Position numbers and translations under genes: made by a program. From Bactericera cockerelli (taxonomy: Eukaryota > Arthropoda > Insecta > Hemiptera > Triozidae): a stretch of 64,000 nt of DNA. This document shows, in pieces, positions 40,201 to 55,200 of this stretch. The notes under the pieces were generated by a model. It saw nothing but the letters and a program-made list of their open reading frames with translations, made no database searches and had not been told where the DNA came from. The DNA is taken from the NCBI GenBank assembly GCA_024516035.1, contig CM044964.1:15076575-15140574 (forward strand). Direction: 5' to 3'. Numbering within the stretch: position 1 is the stretch's first letter; every line of letters begins with the position of its first letter.

Positions 40201-43200
40201 AAAGTTTACAATGGTCTTAAAAAAAAAATATACATAGATAAAAATTACAATATAAATGGACATCTTTATATTGTAGGAACCGGTGAACATCGAGTTTCAA
40301 ATACACGGAATGGAAAAATATTACTTCTGAATCATCAAATACGATCGTGTCTCGACTTTCTTCTAATTAATCACAAGGTTATTTTATTTTTAGTTCAAGT
40401 TTTAACCTTTCAGTCGTTGAAAACTCAAAAATTTGCTTTGCACATCAACCTCAACCAGCCTAGGTTGCACCGAAAATACCAACGAGGGTTGTCTGGCTGG
40501 GGGACGTTAAACAGAGAGAAGACCAGTGTCTCGCTAGAGGACTATAAACAGAGAACAGACTACCCAACCCTTACAAGCCAGGCTAGCTTGCAGTTTCCTT
40601 AGGGTTTAATGGCTTGTACAGAAAAGTCCAAGTCCTCATGATGGTTGATCGCACATAGAAATATGTGGTTCAGGACGAGCCAACTTTGAAATAAAGTTGG
40701 CTGGAGACCATCACTCACCCCTCCAGCTGTAGCCAAGCTGGCTACAACAACAACAACAACGAGGGTTTCAATAAGAGTGGTAACTCACCAAGATCTGAAT
40801 GCAATAATAACAAATGTTGTACATTGCACAAGGTATACTAAAACGATTTTACTGATTAACATTTAACCAGCCTTGATGGCATGTTGAATACCACCAGTTT
40901 TCATTCTGTGACTAAAGTTAAGTAACGTCAAGTGAGGTTAGGACTTGATGGGATGACCATTTAAATTTTGAACCCTCGCGATGCTGGCTATTCTCGATCT
41001 GTATAAATAATAATAATATCGCCTTTTTTATACTGCCCGATAAGGACTATTAAAGTCCCGTTATTGCAGCAGTAAGCCCAAGACATATTATTATGTGGTA
41101 AAAAATCCCAAATGGGAGGATAACATGTCATGTCCCGGCTGGGTTTCGAACCCACGACCTCTGGAACTTCTGGATTCACAGAGTGCCGCCTTTACCACTG
41201 AGCTACCGGGACAGACACGGGAGTTGACTCACCCCTATCATAGGAAGAAGAAGAGGAGGAGGAGGAGGCGGGTGTGGAGGGGAGTGGGGGCGGCGGAGGC
41301 AGCGAACTGTTGGTGCACTCGTCGTCTATATCCATGGCGACGGGGGGCGGGGAGGGCCGCGTCACGCTCAGATCGTGCGGCCCGTCCTCTCCTCCCGGCC
41401 CTGCCTCGGGGTCCCGCACGCGTGACAACAGCACGACGGGTTCGGGCAGCCTGGGCTTGGCCTGGGCGAGGGCGGCGTGGCCGCGACACGAGAGGCCTAG
41501 CCGTGTGGGCAGCGAGTCCAGGAGACTGGCCGCGGTGCTGGAGGCCGCCGCGTCTTCACCTGTCGACACAGAACACGCGCCACGTCAAGTTTTTTTTTTG
41601 TATTTCAATTTCTTCAAAAATGGTTAAGTCTTAGTGTATGTAGCGGTAATGCTAATGGTAGTAACAATGGTAGTATCCCCTTAGTGTGGGGTAGTCGCAT
41701 TAAATATATGTTACCTATTATACCTATTATGTACAATTATTAATGCAAATCTCTATAAATAAAACAGAAAAAAGGACTACCTACCTATGTTTGTTTGTTT
41801 GTCCGGAGTTGTTTAGCCAAAACGGTAAGAGATAGCGAAAAATGTCTCAGAATTGACCCCCCCAAAACCATTATCGCTTTGTCCAGAATAATTATAAAAA
41901 GTTCAAAAAGGCATTGCTGTCCAGCAGTACGGCCATGCCTTAGTAAATTTGAAATTTAGTCCACGGGCAAACGGCTAGTATAAAATATAAAATAAAATTC
42001 TGAATGTTTTTCCCCTAATATGTAAAAACAACACTCATGTTAGAAGCAAATAAAAATGGCTTAGGATGGGTCCTCTGTAAAAAAAGAAAAGAAAAATAAA
42101 ACAAATGATTTATTATTATTATTATTTCAATTTCTTCAAAAATGGTTAAGTCTTTGTGTATGTAGCGATGTAGCGGTAATGCTAATGGTAATAAGTTAAT
42201 AACAATACAGTCTGTCTTAGACACCTGTCAACACAACACACTTTATTTGTAAATGAGAACAGGTTAAAACCGTGGCTTTAACCTCGCCCTTTGGTTCACT
42301 ACATATTCTATTGTGTTCTTTTTTTTAATGTCCTATTTTGTTGAATGTCTCATGTAGTTGACCAATTAAGTGTTAAATAATAATAATAATAACATATTTT
42401 TTTACTTCGTCAGTAACTAATACCGACACTTGATAAAAATAGAAGAGGTTTAAACGAGAATTGAGAACAGGTTTAAACGAGGTTAAAGCCACTACATATT
42501 CTATTGTGTTCTTTTTTTTTCATGTCCTATTTTGTTGAATGTATCATGTAGTAGACTAATAAAATGTTAAATAAAAATAATAATAAAGTATTTTTTACTT
42601 CGTCAGTAACTAATAGCGACACTTGAGAAAGAAAATCCCGCCACTAGATTTAATCTGAATGGGGTACAAAATACTTCCATATTTTATTACTCTTTGAAAT
42701 AGTCTCATTTTAAATGTATTAAAATGTTATGTCTGTGTAAGAGACCTCAAATATACAATAAAAGTAATATGTAAAAAAAAAAAAAAAATAGAAGAGGTTT
42801 ACCGTAGAGCTGCCCGCTGGTCTTGGGCACTCCGAACAGGTCTTCCTTCCTGGCGTGGGGCTGCAGGAGGTGGGGCTGGTCAGCTAGAGGCAGGGCCTGG
42901 GTCAGGGGGGTGTCGAAGGGGTCGGGGGGCGGGCACCCGAGGCACAGGGTCGAGTCCGAGCGCTGGAAGAACGCGTGCTTGCGGCCCTGGTGAACAACGG
43001 AGAACATATGTTTTCTTTATTTTCAATTCAACAAGAAGTGGGCCGGTTCATATATTTTCTTTGTCAGTGTACCAAAAATAAGTCCACAATTTTTATATTT
43101 TTAAATTAAAAACCATCGAGTGGGGTATTGAATGAAAAGTCTCGATTTTATAAAATTTATCTTAATACATATATCATTCGATAAGAGAATCTGTGTTAGG

Positions 43201-46200
43201 TTTACAGTTCCAGAACTACCGATCTTGCCTAGAAATACCTCAGCTAAACCAGAATTGGTTTGATTTATAGTGAGTATAAATTAGTATCTTTGTCATTAAT
43301 GTTCATTTATTTATTTTTACTTATTAGTTGACTTGAGAGATATTTATTTATTTTACTAGTTGAATGGGGGAAAAAGACATGGTAAAAGATTTAACAAAAA
43401 TATACAAATAACTAGGTTTATACTCTATTCCGTCTATTCCACGACGGTCATGCCTTAGTCATTAGTGGAATTAAAAGTTCTTTGGGAAGTGCGCAACGAA
43501 TTATAAATGCGATGAAAATTTACAACGAACATGAATATAATAATATTTTTTTAAAACATTTTATTTATTGACAATATTGGATTTTTACAAAGGTTCTTTT
43601 CCTATGCTAATGATAAAAGCTTCTAGGAAAATAATAAAATAAATAAATGTGTGTATAATTGTTTATACTCGTGCGTATAACGATGGTCCGATCCTTTGTT
43701 GCAATTGTAAATTTTTAGTAAAATAAAATAAAAACACAGAAATGCAGGCACTTACCTTGTCTCCGGTGGGCACATCGTTGACCACTTACCTTGCCTCCGG
43801 TGGGCACATAGTTGACCACTTACCTTGCCTCCGGCGGGCACATAGTTGACCACTTACCTTGCCTCCGGTGGGCACATAGTTGACCACTTACCTTGCCTCC
43901 GGTGGGCACATAGTTGGGCACTTACCTTGCCTCCGGTGGGCACATAGTTGACCACTTACCTTGCCTCCGGTGGGCACCTAGTTGACCACTTACCTTGCCT
44001 CCGGTGGGGGCATAGTTGACCACTTACCTTGCCTCCGGTGGGCACATAGTTGGGCACTTACCTTGCCTCCGGTGGGCACATAGTTGACCACTTAACCCAC
44101 CTCAGTAGCTTGATCAATAAGGCGGCGGACTTGTAACCTGGAGGTCGGTGGTTCAAGTCCGGGTTTCAGCGTAAATTTAGTAAAGCGAGTTTGAGTAGTT
44201 GTGACATCACGAAAGTGATAAACACAAATATGATAGTTGACCACTTACCTTGCCTCCGGTGGGCACATAGTTGACCACGGGCGGGGCGGCAGGGGGTGGG
44301 GCGCCGCGTGGGGGGGGCTCTCCTCCTCCACCCCCCCCCGTAGGTTTCATCGACCCCCATCTCGTCCTCCCCCTCCTCATTGTCATTCTCATCTGCCTCG
44401 GAGCTCCAGGGGTCCTGGGCGGCCTGGGCGGGGTCCTCTAGCACCGCGGGGGTCGGGGCGGACCGCTGGGGATGATTCATAATATAATTATAATGATACT
44501 CTAAAGCATTTTCCACCACTTAACCTTCAGTCTTATTACTATGTGGTCTTTTTCAATGACAAATTGGTTGATTTACAAAAAATAACCTCATAGGTCGAAT
44601 AATATTTATTATTAATTTTCTTAATATTATTATCATCATTATCTTTTCTTTTTTCTTTAACTTTTTTATACTTGTTATTTCTTCTATAGTGTATACTATG
44701 TAATTGGGTGCTGGCTAACTTTTGTAAGGCCAACTCCTGTATTGTACTGCACTCTAAATAAAATATACTACTATAAATAAAAAAAATCCGAGTATTGGTT
44801 TGGATCCGATCCACACATGACAGATCCAAGCGCTAGATTGTTTACATTACAAGTCCAGCGCCGTAATTGTATAATGTACCTTTGTATAAATGTTTCTTTA
44901 TAAAGAAAATAAATAAATAAACTATTATATTAAAAAATGACATCGATTACCAATGCTGAAACTTGGGGCGAAATTAATAGACAATGTCTTTATCACAAGT
45001 CATTGCTAAGCATCGGTTTTCCCTATCTTATCCAGTACGCAATCCGTGACTTCGCAACAGAGAGGTGTTACAAAAACGTCTATTAATTTCGCCCTGATAG
45101 GCATTTTTGTGATACGTCTGTGGACTTTTTTTTTAATAGCAAAATCATAGCCTTTGAGCTAGGATTTTGATCCTAGCCATTGCTTTTTATGAGATGGTAG
45201 GTGAATATACCTTAAGGAATTTATTTTAAAAATAAAGTTTTATATTGTTTTATATTTTTCTTGTTTTATATTGTCCTAAATTTTGTATTTTAATTTTTAT
45301 CATTACTTGTTTGTACAAATGTACATATTGAGCCAACCCGTGCAGTGCAAACTGACATGGATCAAGGCAAGAGAGAAGAAGACTTGTTCGTGCATAATTA
45401 TGTACTATTAATAAATAATGAAATAATAACAATAATATAAATAAGGCGATATTATTATACCTGCTCTAGAATTTTTTATCCAACGCTATCCACAAAACAA
45501 CTTAGTGTAGATAGCTATGATCAACATACATCGTACATACTGACATACATAATGATAGAAATCTTATTAGGTAGGTACATAGATGGTAAGCGAATATAAC
45601 TTGTATCATTTTTCTTTCTAACTCAGTATTCCATTACCTTTTATATTTGTTACCTAACCTACCTACCTACTTAACATTCACTTATTTGTCTGTCCCGGTA
45701 GCTCAGTGGTAAAGGCGGCACTCTGTGAATCCACAGGTTCCAGAGGTCGTGGGTTCGAAACCCAACCGGGACATGACAAGTTATCCTCCCATTTGGGATT
45801 TTTACCACATAATAATATGTCTTGGGCTTACTGCTGGAATAATGGGACTTTAATAGTCCTTATCGGGCAGTATAAATAAGGGAATATTATTATTATAACA
45901 TTGCCTATTATTACAAATTATTACCTGAGGTGCGGCCAGGTCGCTGGACCCCGAGCGCATGTAGTAGACCAGAGCGTCCAGCACGTAGGCCACATGCCGG
46001 AGGGAGCTCACGTCCAGCACGGGCAGGGAGTCTGCATGCTCGGAGTTGTGGGCCCGCATCAGGAGAGGCAGTACGAGAGGAACTCGCGACGTGGCTCCAC
46101 GCCTGGAAGCAGAGAGCGAAAGGGTCACGTCGATTAGCTTTTAGGAGTTAGACTTAGCTTATAGGAGATGTATTGTTTATAATATCTTTTTTGTACAAAT

Positions 46201-49200
46201 AAATAAAAGTATTCAATTAAATTCAGTTCAATTAAGCAAACTTTTTTTTTCTGACAGGTCATTCATATCACTATGCCAGGACCATTCGTCAAATAAAATA
46301 AAAATTAAGAAGGTCACATCAAACAAACTTTTTTTTTCTGGCAGGTCATTCATACCGTTATGCCAAGACCATTCGTCAAATAAAATAAAAATAAAGAAGG
46401 GAGGCAAGGTCACGTCAATTAATAGCGGTGATAGCCAGCATCACGAGGGTTCGAATTTGTGACAGTGCCTGTCCTGCGTGTTTCATGTTTCAATGAGTGA
46501 CAGGAACAGGAGAAACTATAGGGAATTTTGGCCGAATAACAACGTGTTAACTTCAGAACGAAAACTGGTGTGTTGAACGTGTCATCGACGCTGCGCTCGT
46601 CAAAGTAACTTGAGTCTAAATAACCTCCTGAGACCTGAGTGTTTTTTTCTTCTTTTTACTGGATATAAACCGAACGTTTTAATTGTAGAACATTGAGTTT
46701 TACTTTATACAGACCTGAAGGTTAGAATTTTTTCCATGCATATAGACCGAGCGTTCTACTGTACTCCTAGAACATTATTTTGAACATGTTCAGTAAAAAA
46801 ATTAAAGACACTCAGGTTTAAATTGAGGAGATTTCAATGTTCTACCAGTAGAATTTCAGGTCTCAGGAGGATAAAGCAAAACCCAACTGAGGTGGTAAGG
46901 CTAGGCCTTGTCAGCTTACTCTGTGATCCGGACGAAGAGCGGTGATGATGATGCCCGTGCCCGCTAGCTCCTCCTCCTCCGGCTGACGAGCTTGCAATGC
47001 CCGCTCCGCCTGCACTGCGCGCGTTGCTTCCATTCTGTGCCGCCAGCGAGGCTGTTCCGCCAGGCACGGCGCTCTGATGGAGAGGATGGGACGGGTGGGC
47101 GGGGTCGGACGCGTTGGTGAGAGATGCGCCGAAGCGAAGCTGAGCTTCGGTCGAGTCCATGACTGTGACAAGCCACTCCCAGGTGGGGCGAAGCTCCTGT
47201 TCTAGATAGGCCTGGTGATTGAGTTTTTGATTGATAATATTATAAATTGTTTTATTTTATTATTTTTTACAACATAATTCCCCTAAGCTAAGAACTAACT
47301 TATAATGATTGTCGAGGGAACAAAGAAATTTGAAACCATTCTCGTGGAATGTGAAAGTTCAATTTTCTCTCTCATTTTTTTATGTTCTTCCACAATATAC
47401 TACATAGTTGATCAAAACATGGAAATTATAATTTATTAAAAATAATATCATTCATTTCTATCTTCAAATTTGAAATTCAAATTCTATCTAAATTTGAAGC
47501 ACACCACATACATCTTCAACTTCATACCTCCTCAACTTGTACCTTGAACCTCTCAATCTGAGAGAAACAGCCCGAATCAAAGCAACTTGTACTTTTGTTT
47601 TAACCCAACCAACAATTCTATTGTAAGGTTTTGTCCAAACTGATCATGATAAGACTCACTTTAGTTCACATAAGGGAAGAAATCTCTAGGTAACAATCTG
47701 ATCTATACTTATAAAAGAGAGTTTCACTCACTGACTGACTCACTCACAAACTGATTCATCACTGTTTCTCCGAACTGGTAAGTCCTAGGAAGCTGAAATT
47801 TGGTAGGTAGCTTTGTCTTATAGTCTAGATGTGCAATAAGACGGGATTTTTCAAAATTCCCACTACAACACCTGGTCATTGGCGAAAAAGGATTTTTTGC
47901 TTTACGGCCATGCCTCGGCCCGCAAAGCGGGCGAGAGCCCGCTAGTTTTAATACAAATTTCCGGGTCACGCCCATCTTAACTTGAATCTCACCTGCAGCT
48001 GCACGGTATCCTCGCGGGAGACCTCACTGCACAGGCCAGGCCCGGGGCCCAGCGCCTCGTAGTCTCGCAGCATCGCCAGCAGGTCTGCTATCTGGCGCAC
48101 CAGGATGGCGAAGGCGCGCGCCAGACACGAGGCGGTGGTCGCCATGGTAACCGCATGGTCGAGGGCGGCGGGGGAGAGGGAGGAGGAGGCGGGGTTGGAG
48201 CTGCTGGCGGTGGAGCGACGGAGGGAGGAGGGGTCGATGAACACGAGACTGGAGCCGCCCGAGGAGACGCGGAAGCCTTGGAGGGGGCGGGGAGAAGGGG
48301 GGGGGAATTTATTTGGATCAAATAATTATCAAAAAAAAAAAAAAAAACAAAAAATTATTTTAAAAAAAAAATCTTTTTTTTCTTTTTCTTCTTCGTCATA
48401 ATATTGTAAATACATGGGTTTTTTTTGTTTTTTTGTTTTTTTTTTTTTTGTATCCGGGGTTAAGTGGCAGAGAATGCCTAAGGCATTAACTTCGCCCCGG
48501 ATTACAATACATTGTACATATAAATTTAAATATTTTTTTTTTTTTTATATCTTATTTTATTTTGTAAATATTGTTAATTTTTTTTTTATCTTTGTTAATA
48601 ATTTGATGTTGTTTGTATTGTATAAAAAATAAAGTGTAAATAAATACATAAAAAAAAAATGAAAAATACAAAAACAAATTACAGTCAAACCTGGATATAA
48701 GAGAACAATTCCCAGGTACAATTTACTTCTTTATAAGAGAAACCTGGATATAAGAGAACAATAATTGGGAAATAAATATTCCCATGTCCAATTTACCTCT
48801 TTATAACCTGTATTATACAAAAATACTTATTTACGAGTGAATAACTTAAAACATAATTTTTCAGGAAAGTTGCACAGAAGGTACATAATTATGTATTAAT
48901 TGATGTTTGTATTATTAAAACAAAATAGTAATTAAATTCGATGCTTACCTGTAGATCTGGCAGTGCTGTCTCTATTCCTGATTGCCCATTGCATTGATTG
49001 AGGCGCAAGGTTGGTTCGATTGCCCAATCCTCCTGAACTAGTTCTGGAAAAAAAGAAAAAAAATCAAGGCTGAATATATAAAATTAAATAAATAAATCCT
49101 CATTGTGATCTCATTTATACAACCGACAAATTGGTGTTGATATTAAAACACTCTTTAAGACTATATTATTGTGCACTCTGATTTCTGAAGCATGATTACA

Positions 49201-52200
49201 TAAAATTGTGTCCCCATGAAAGAAATAGAACTTGTCATACCGCTGTAAAATGTTGAAGGAGGAGTGCCAGAACCTAAAGAAATCTAACTGAACTGAACTC
49301 TTGTCTATTATTGAATTTTATAATGTCAAACATAACATTGCCACATTATTACAATACAGGAGAATCTAGATATAAGAGTATAATTTCCAGGTCCAATTTA
49401 TCCTTTCATTATCCAGCTGTTCATGAGTGTCAAAACGAAACAACTGGTAGTCAAATGGTTAAAGCGCAAGTCAAGTAATCCGGAAAGCGTAGGGATCCGT
49501 TGGTTCGAATCCTACCCAGGGCATGAATTTTTCCTCATTAATTTGAGTTTGTGACCACATAATAATAAGACTCTGAGGGTTAGATGGTAGAAAATGCTTT
49601 GAGCATTAACATCACCTGGTGGGGTTACCTTCCACTAAAGTGATATTATTATTAAACAACCTATCAGAAATCACAACTTACGTTCTGCGCTCCAGCTGTT
49701 CATCGTTGAGCACAAACTCCTCTGTGTCTGCCTCGTCTGTGTCGCCTGCCTCTGACTCATCATCTTCCAGCTGGGTGGAGGCACTCGAGTCATCCTCTGT
49801 AAAAACACGACACGGGGTTGGGTGGAAGAGATTGCCATGGTTTTAAATCCGTTAAATTTCTAATATTAGAAAAAGGAAGTATTTTTTGTTCTTTTTTTTT
49901 TTGTTCAACATCTCTTTAACATATAGAATCTAGATCATTCAAGATTTATTTTAAATTCGCTGGAAACTCAGAAAAGAGATAGAAAAACGGGCAAAAAAAT
50001 GTGTACCAAAAATCAAAACTACACCAACACATTCCGTTTTAAAAGCTCACTGTACTAGACTACTAGTTGTCGATCGACTTCAGAGAAATAAACAATAATG
50101 CTTTTTCTTTGTGTTATTATGTCACAATTTTAGTGGGTAGCGCAGAATCATAGGACTTTACCACTTTAATTTACAATATCTTGTATTATTTTTTTGCCTA
50201 TGATTCTGCCACTGGTCGCTGCTTCACATCAAAGCAGCTACTCATTTTTCTTCACGAGGTATGAGTGGACCCCGAACATCCAAGTACAGAGCAGAAAAAA
50301 TCCTCCCCCGCTGGGAATCGAACCCAGGTCATCATGTGTGCAATGCCTAGCGCGCTAACTCACTCTGCCACAGTGACTACTCAGAGAAATAAACAAAAAC
50401 AAGGCAAGAAAAGTTCACTGTACTCACCTGTGTCGGAGCCGGCGGGGCCTCGCTCGCCGCCGCCACTCTGTACGCCCCTGTGGTGGTGGTGGTGGTGGTG
50501 CCCATGGCCCCCGCCCCTCTCTCCCCCCTCGTCAGGGTTGCTCCCCTCAGAGTCTGACTCACTCTCCACCATCAGATCCTCGGCGTCGTCAGACTCGGGG
50601 TCTCCTGGGGGAAACACAATTTGATAATGATAATTTGATTTTGATTTTATTGATGATGACAATACATTGAAAGTACATTTTTACAATAGGTACGTAAGAT
50701 TAACTTAAATACTAAATAGATAACATATTAACTCACATAACATGTCCTAAACTACCCACACTAAGAAAATCAGTGATTTTCTTGTTTTGTGGGATAGTGC
50801 TATTTTTCTCACTTGATTTAACTTTGATTTCTCTCTCTCTCTCTCTCTCTCTTTTACACTCTTTCTCTCTCTTTCTTTCTTTGGCTTATTTTTATGAATA
50901 ATGAATTTTATTATTTATCTACATTATCTACAATGTTTAAATATTTATAAATTTCCCTCTAAGTACTATGTATGTGTACTTTTAATAAGTATCGGTGGAC
51001 TTGTATTCGGAGGTTCAAGTCCCAAGTTAAGAAAATATTCAGTGAAGCTAGTTTGACTAGTTGTGATATCAACGATTGTGATTCACACTTATACGATAGC
51101 TAAAAAAAACTTGTTTCAAACTACAGTTCAGCAACTTCAAAAAGGGAACTGGAAGGAGGAAAGTAGCCCCTATGCATAATTGCATAAATAGCCTATATGT
51201 TTAGACTCCTTTAAAGCAAAGCTTACTGAAGCAGTGGGCAACCACTCCTTAGCCTTTATAAAATCCCAATCCCTCCAACCACTCCTTCCTCTCTCCTTTT
51301 TACTCATGCTAGGTGTGAATTTATACCTTATTAATTGTAATACTTGTATATTATTCTATCTATTTAAATAAATAAAGAGGTGCTACATTAAACTGTTAGC
51401 GTAATGGGACTTCCTGTCTCGAGTCGACAGTCTAAATAAAGCACTACTATACTATACTATACTATATGTATTAAATTTATTGATAGTAACCTATTTCATA
51501 ATCAATTATGGCAACTGTGATTTATAAACTTCACCCAGGGAACTGGAGAGAGAGAAAGAAAAGAAATGGGCCTCACCTCCAGGGGCGCCGGCACTGCCCG
51601 CGATGCCCGGGGCTCCGTCACTGGCGGCTCCTATGCTGGCCGCATCGCCGCCGCCGCCGCCACTGTGCCCCGGCACCCCGTCAGATGAGGCACCGGCACC
51701 GGGGCCGCCCACAGGATCCACGTCCATGCCGAACACTGTCAGGTCTGTGGGGGAAGCGGGGGGTTGTAGGAGGTTAACACTTTAAGCCCACGAATACCAT
51801 ATATGACCCTCAGCTCACATTTCATAAAGGACATGAGTACCATATATGACCCTCACCCGAAATTTGACTGTGGACATGAGTACACTATATTATGGTATTC
51901 CCGACCTTCCTTTACTTGGAAGACATGAGCACTCTCTATGGTATTCGTTTCTATGTTTCTCATAGGGAATAGGATCTAGTGTTCCTTGGGAGCAATGTAT
52001 GAATGTTGGGTTCTGAAATTTGTGGTCCCTCGTGCTCACTCGCCGATCCCAGCTCTGGGGCTAAAAGTGTTAAGAGGCAGAAAATGCCTAAGGCATTAAC
52101 TTCGCCCCGGATTACAAAACGATTGTAATTAAAAATTAATATTGATCTTTATTATTATTTTTTCTTAATTTATTGTTATTAATTCTTTGTTGATGGTTGT

Positions 52201-55200
52201 TTTGTAAAAATAAATAAAGTGTAAATAAATAAATAAAAATAAATAAATTAACATGCCAGCACCAGCCAAGTCATGAGCCTACGGCACATGACTTGATTGT
52301 AAACGCTGTTTTATTACTGGTCCATTTTTAAAGTACCAATCTAAATATTTCATGTAATATAAAAAAAGAAGAGTAAAACAGGCCGGTAAAAAACGGACAG
52401 TGCAAACAAGAAATAAATACATGAATTCCTCCTCTACATTGCCCTTTTCAGTTTTCTTACTTTAGCAGTATTTAGAATTTAATCAAAAACTCAGTAGTCA
52501 AAATGAACAATCAAAAGGCTTAATGTCACTTAAGTTTCATGATTTTTTCCTGTTCTATTAACTATTGACAATGAAATATGTTTCCCATAAGCTGAGCTAG
52601 TATTAGGATAGTATTGTAAAAAGGGACTTACTATCGCCAAACCCGTCAAAGTCGTGTCTGTCTACTGGAAGACCATACGCAGAGTGGCTGAGAGAGAAAG
52701 CGTGCGATGTGCCTCTTCCTCTAGCAATGGTAGGGTCTTGACTGTTGTCTGGGGAGAAGAGATTGAGGGTTAAGGAGAAGATCATTTTCACTATTAGTAC
52801 AGACAGTAGAGGGCCAGCTTTTTAAGAAATAATATTTAAACTTTAGGAGAGTGCGATGTGTCTATCCCCTTTTCCTTTTGCAATTATAGGGTCTTGACTG
52901 TTGTCTTCTAGAGCAGCGGTTCCCAACCTTTTCAGCTTGGGGCTCAATAATATTTTTAAAACAATTTTGGGGCCCATCCGTACTTATTTTGCACTATTTT
53001 AATATTATTTCTTGAGTTTCGTCCAGCATCCGCGGTCCAGTAGCGAGCTGCCCGCGGCCCACCGGTTGGGAACCGCTGTTGTAGAGAATTAGTCAAGCTT
53101 TCTAAGCAATAGTACCAATTAATATTATATAAAAAAAAATCTTGATTTTTAATGGGTATTGAAAATAAAGAAAAAAAATCTTACTTCCGCGCTGGCCAGA
53201 TCTACCGGTGCCTCCTGCAGCGCTGGATCGGTGATGATGGGATCCGGCACCACTTGCACCGGTGGGCAGACGACCGCCGCTCGCCGCACCGCTCCCGCCA
53301 CTGCTGCCCGCCGAGGAAGCAAGCGGCTCCACCGAGAACAGCTCTTCGCTTCCGCTGATCACGTCCAGCGTGGAGGAGGAGAGGGTGAAGGGCGGGGTGG
53401 GGCGGGCCACGCCCAGACGCACGGGCGCCAGGAGGGAGTCGGCTGTCTCGCACAGCTCCTCGATACCGAGCTTTACCAGAACCTGGGGGAGGGGGAGAGG
53501 GAGTATAAATAATAATACTCTTATTTTACGTTCCTATTTTATTTCCTGACGTGTCTGTGTGTGCGTCTGACTTCTACCCGACATGTGTTTGCATGCAAAG
53601 TAATGCTTGTTGCGGATTTAATCGTTTCACTAACACTCGTGCTAATGAAGAATTCACATTTATAACGAGGGTTTTATTTCTTTTCTTCATGAGATGGCCA
53701 ACACGTGTACTGTAACATATTTGTGAAATTAAACAGAGCCATTACACAATACGTTGGAGAAGGGTCTAGATTTACGTAAAATGTACACTGAAGTTGTTAT
53801 AGCGATATGGTTATAATAACAACACTCTTTACTGGAAGGTAACCACCAGGCGAGGTTAATGCTCAAAGCATTTTCCACCACCTAACCCCCAGAGTCTAAT
53901 TATTATGTGGTCACATACGTAATTAAATGAGGTAAAAATGCATTGGGTGGGATTCAATCAACAGATCCCATTTGGGATTTTTACCACATAATATGTCTTG
54001 AGCTTACTGCTGGAATAATGGGACTTTAATAGTCCTTATCGGGCAGTATAAATAAGGCGATATTATTATTATTTACAGTGAATGATCTTGTATAGACACT
54101 CTTAACACTTTGAGCCCCAGAGCTGGGATCAGCGAGTGAGCACGAGGGACCACAAATTTCAGAACCCAACACTCATACATTGCTCCCAAGGAACACTAGA
54201 ACCTGTTTCCTATGAGATACACATAGAAACGAATACCATAGGGAGTACTCATGTCTTCCAAGTAAAAGAAGGTCGTGAATACCATATATAGAGTACACAA
54301 GTCTACAGTGAAATTTTGGGTGAGGGTCATATATGGTACTCATGTCCTTTGTGAAATGTCAGCTGAGGGTCATATTGGTATTCATGGGCTCAAAGTGTTA
54401 AGAATGGAAAAACACACGCCAGACTCTAACTTTTGACTTAGCGTAAAAAAAAACAATGGTAGGGGAATAGGAGGAAAAAATTCTTCTCCGCTCACCTGGA
54501 ACACGTGCTTAGCCTTGACGAGGGGCGCAGCCTGAGCGGCGCTGCCCCCCGGGGGCGCTTCCCCGACACGGGCGCCATCTCCACGGAGCAGATGACGAAG
54601 ATGCGAATCACGGAGCGGCAGAAGCGGCGCGCCACTAGGGTCGCTTCGGCGCCGCGCGGCCCGGCAGCGCCCATCTCTCTGAGTAGCGTCCCGAGGAGGC
54701 GCAGCAACATCTGAAACATAATTTAATTTTCCTATTGTTAAAAGTAATTTTAATAATTATCTAGAAACATTTTTTCTTTGTACATTGTTTACCCACTATG
54801 AGTTAGACTTAAAAAAAACTATTTTAAGAAATGAAACTACCCCACAAAACAAGAGGACTGCATCCCCTTAGTGTGGGGCAGTCGCATTAAATATATGTTA
54901 TACCTATTATGTATTATACCTATTATGTACACCTATTATACCTATTATGTACAATTATTAATGCAAATAAATTACAAATTACAAATAATAAGTATAAGTA
55001 TATTCTGACCCCTTGAAGTAATACTAAAGGTAGTTCCAAGAGGTTAGTCTATTGGGTCTGTGGAGGGGTGGGAGGTTTTAGTGTTTTGTGGTCGGTTGTA
55101 GGGAAGGCTAGGGAACCATGGGATCCGGGGCTCTCCTCTCTTACAGGGGACAGACCCGGTTCTCATGGAATGGCCTTCCATTTTCACATAACCAGACTTC

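Noticed and set aside
41095..41634. 179-codon plus-strand frame and similar plus-strand frames over GC-rich patches
   Set aside because: They are antisense shadows of UBR5 exons (here exon 20), whose minus-strand frame fits splice phase and neighbours.
43751..44090. Regular direct repeats here and at 31955-32297 that might suggest a CRISPR array
   Set aside because: Units are contiguous without unique spacers and the genome is eukaryotic; they are tandem repeats.
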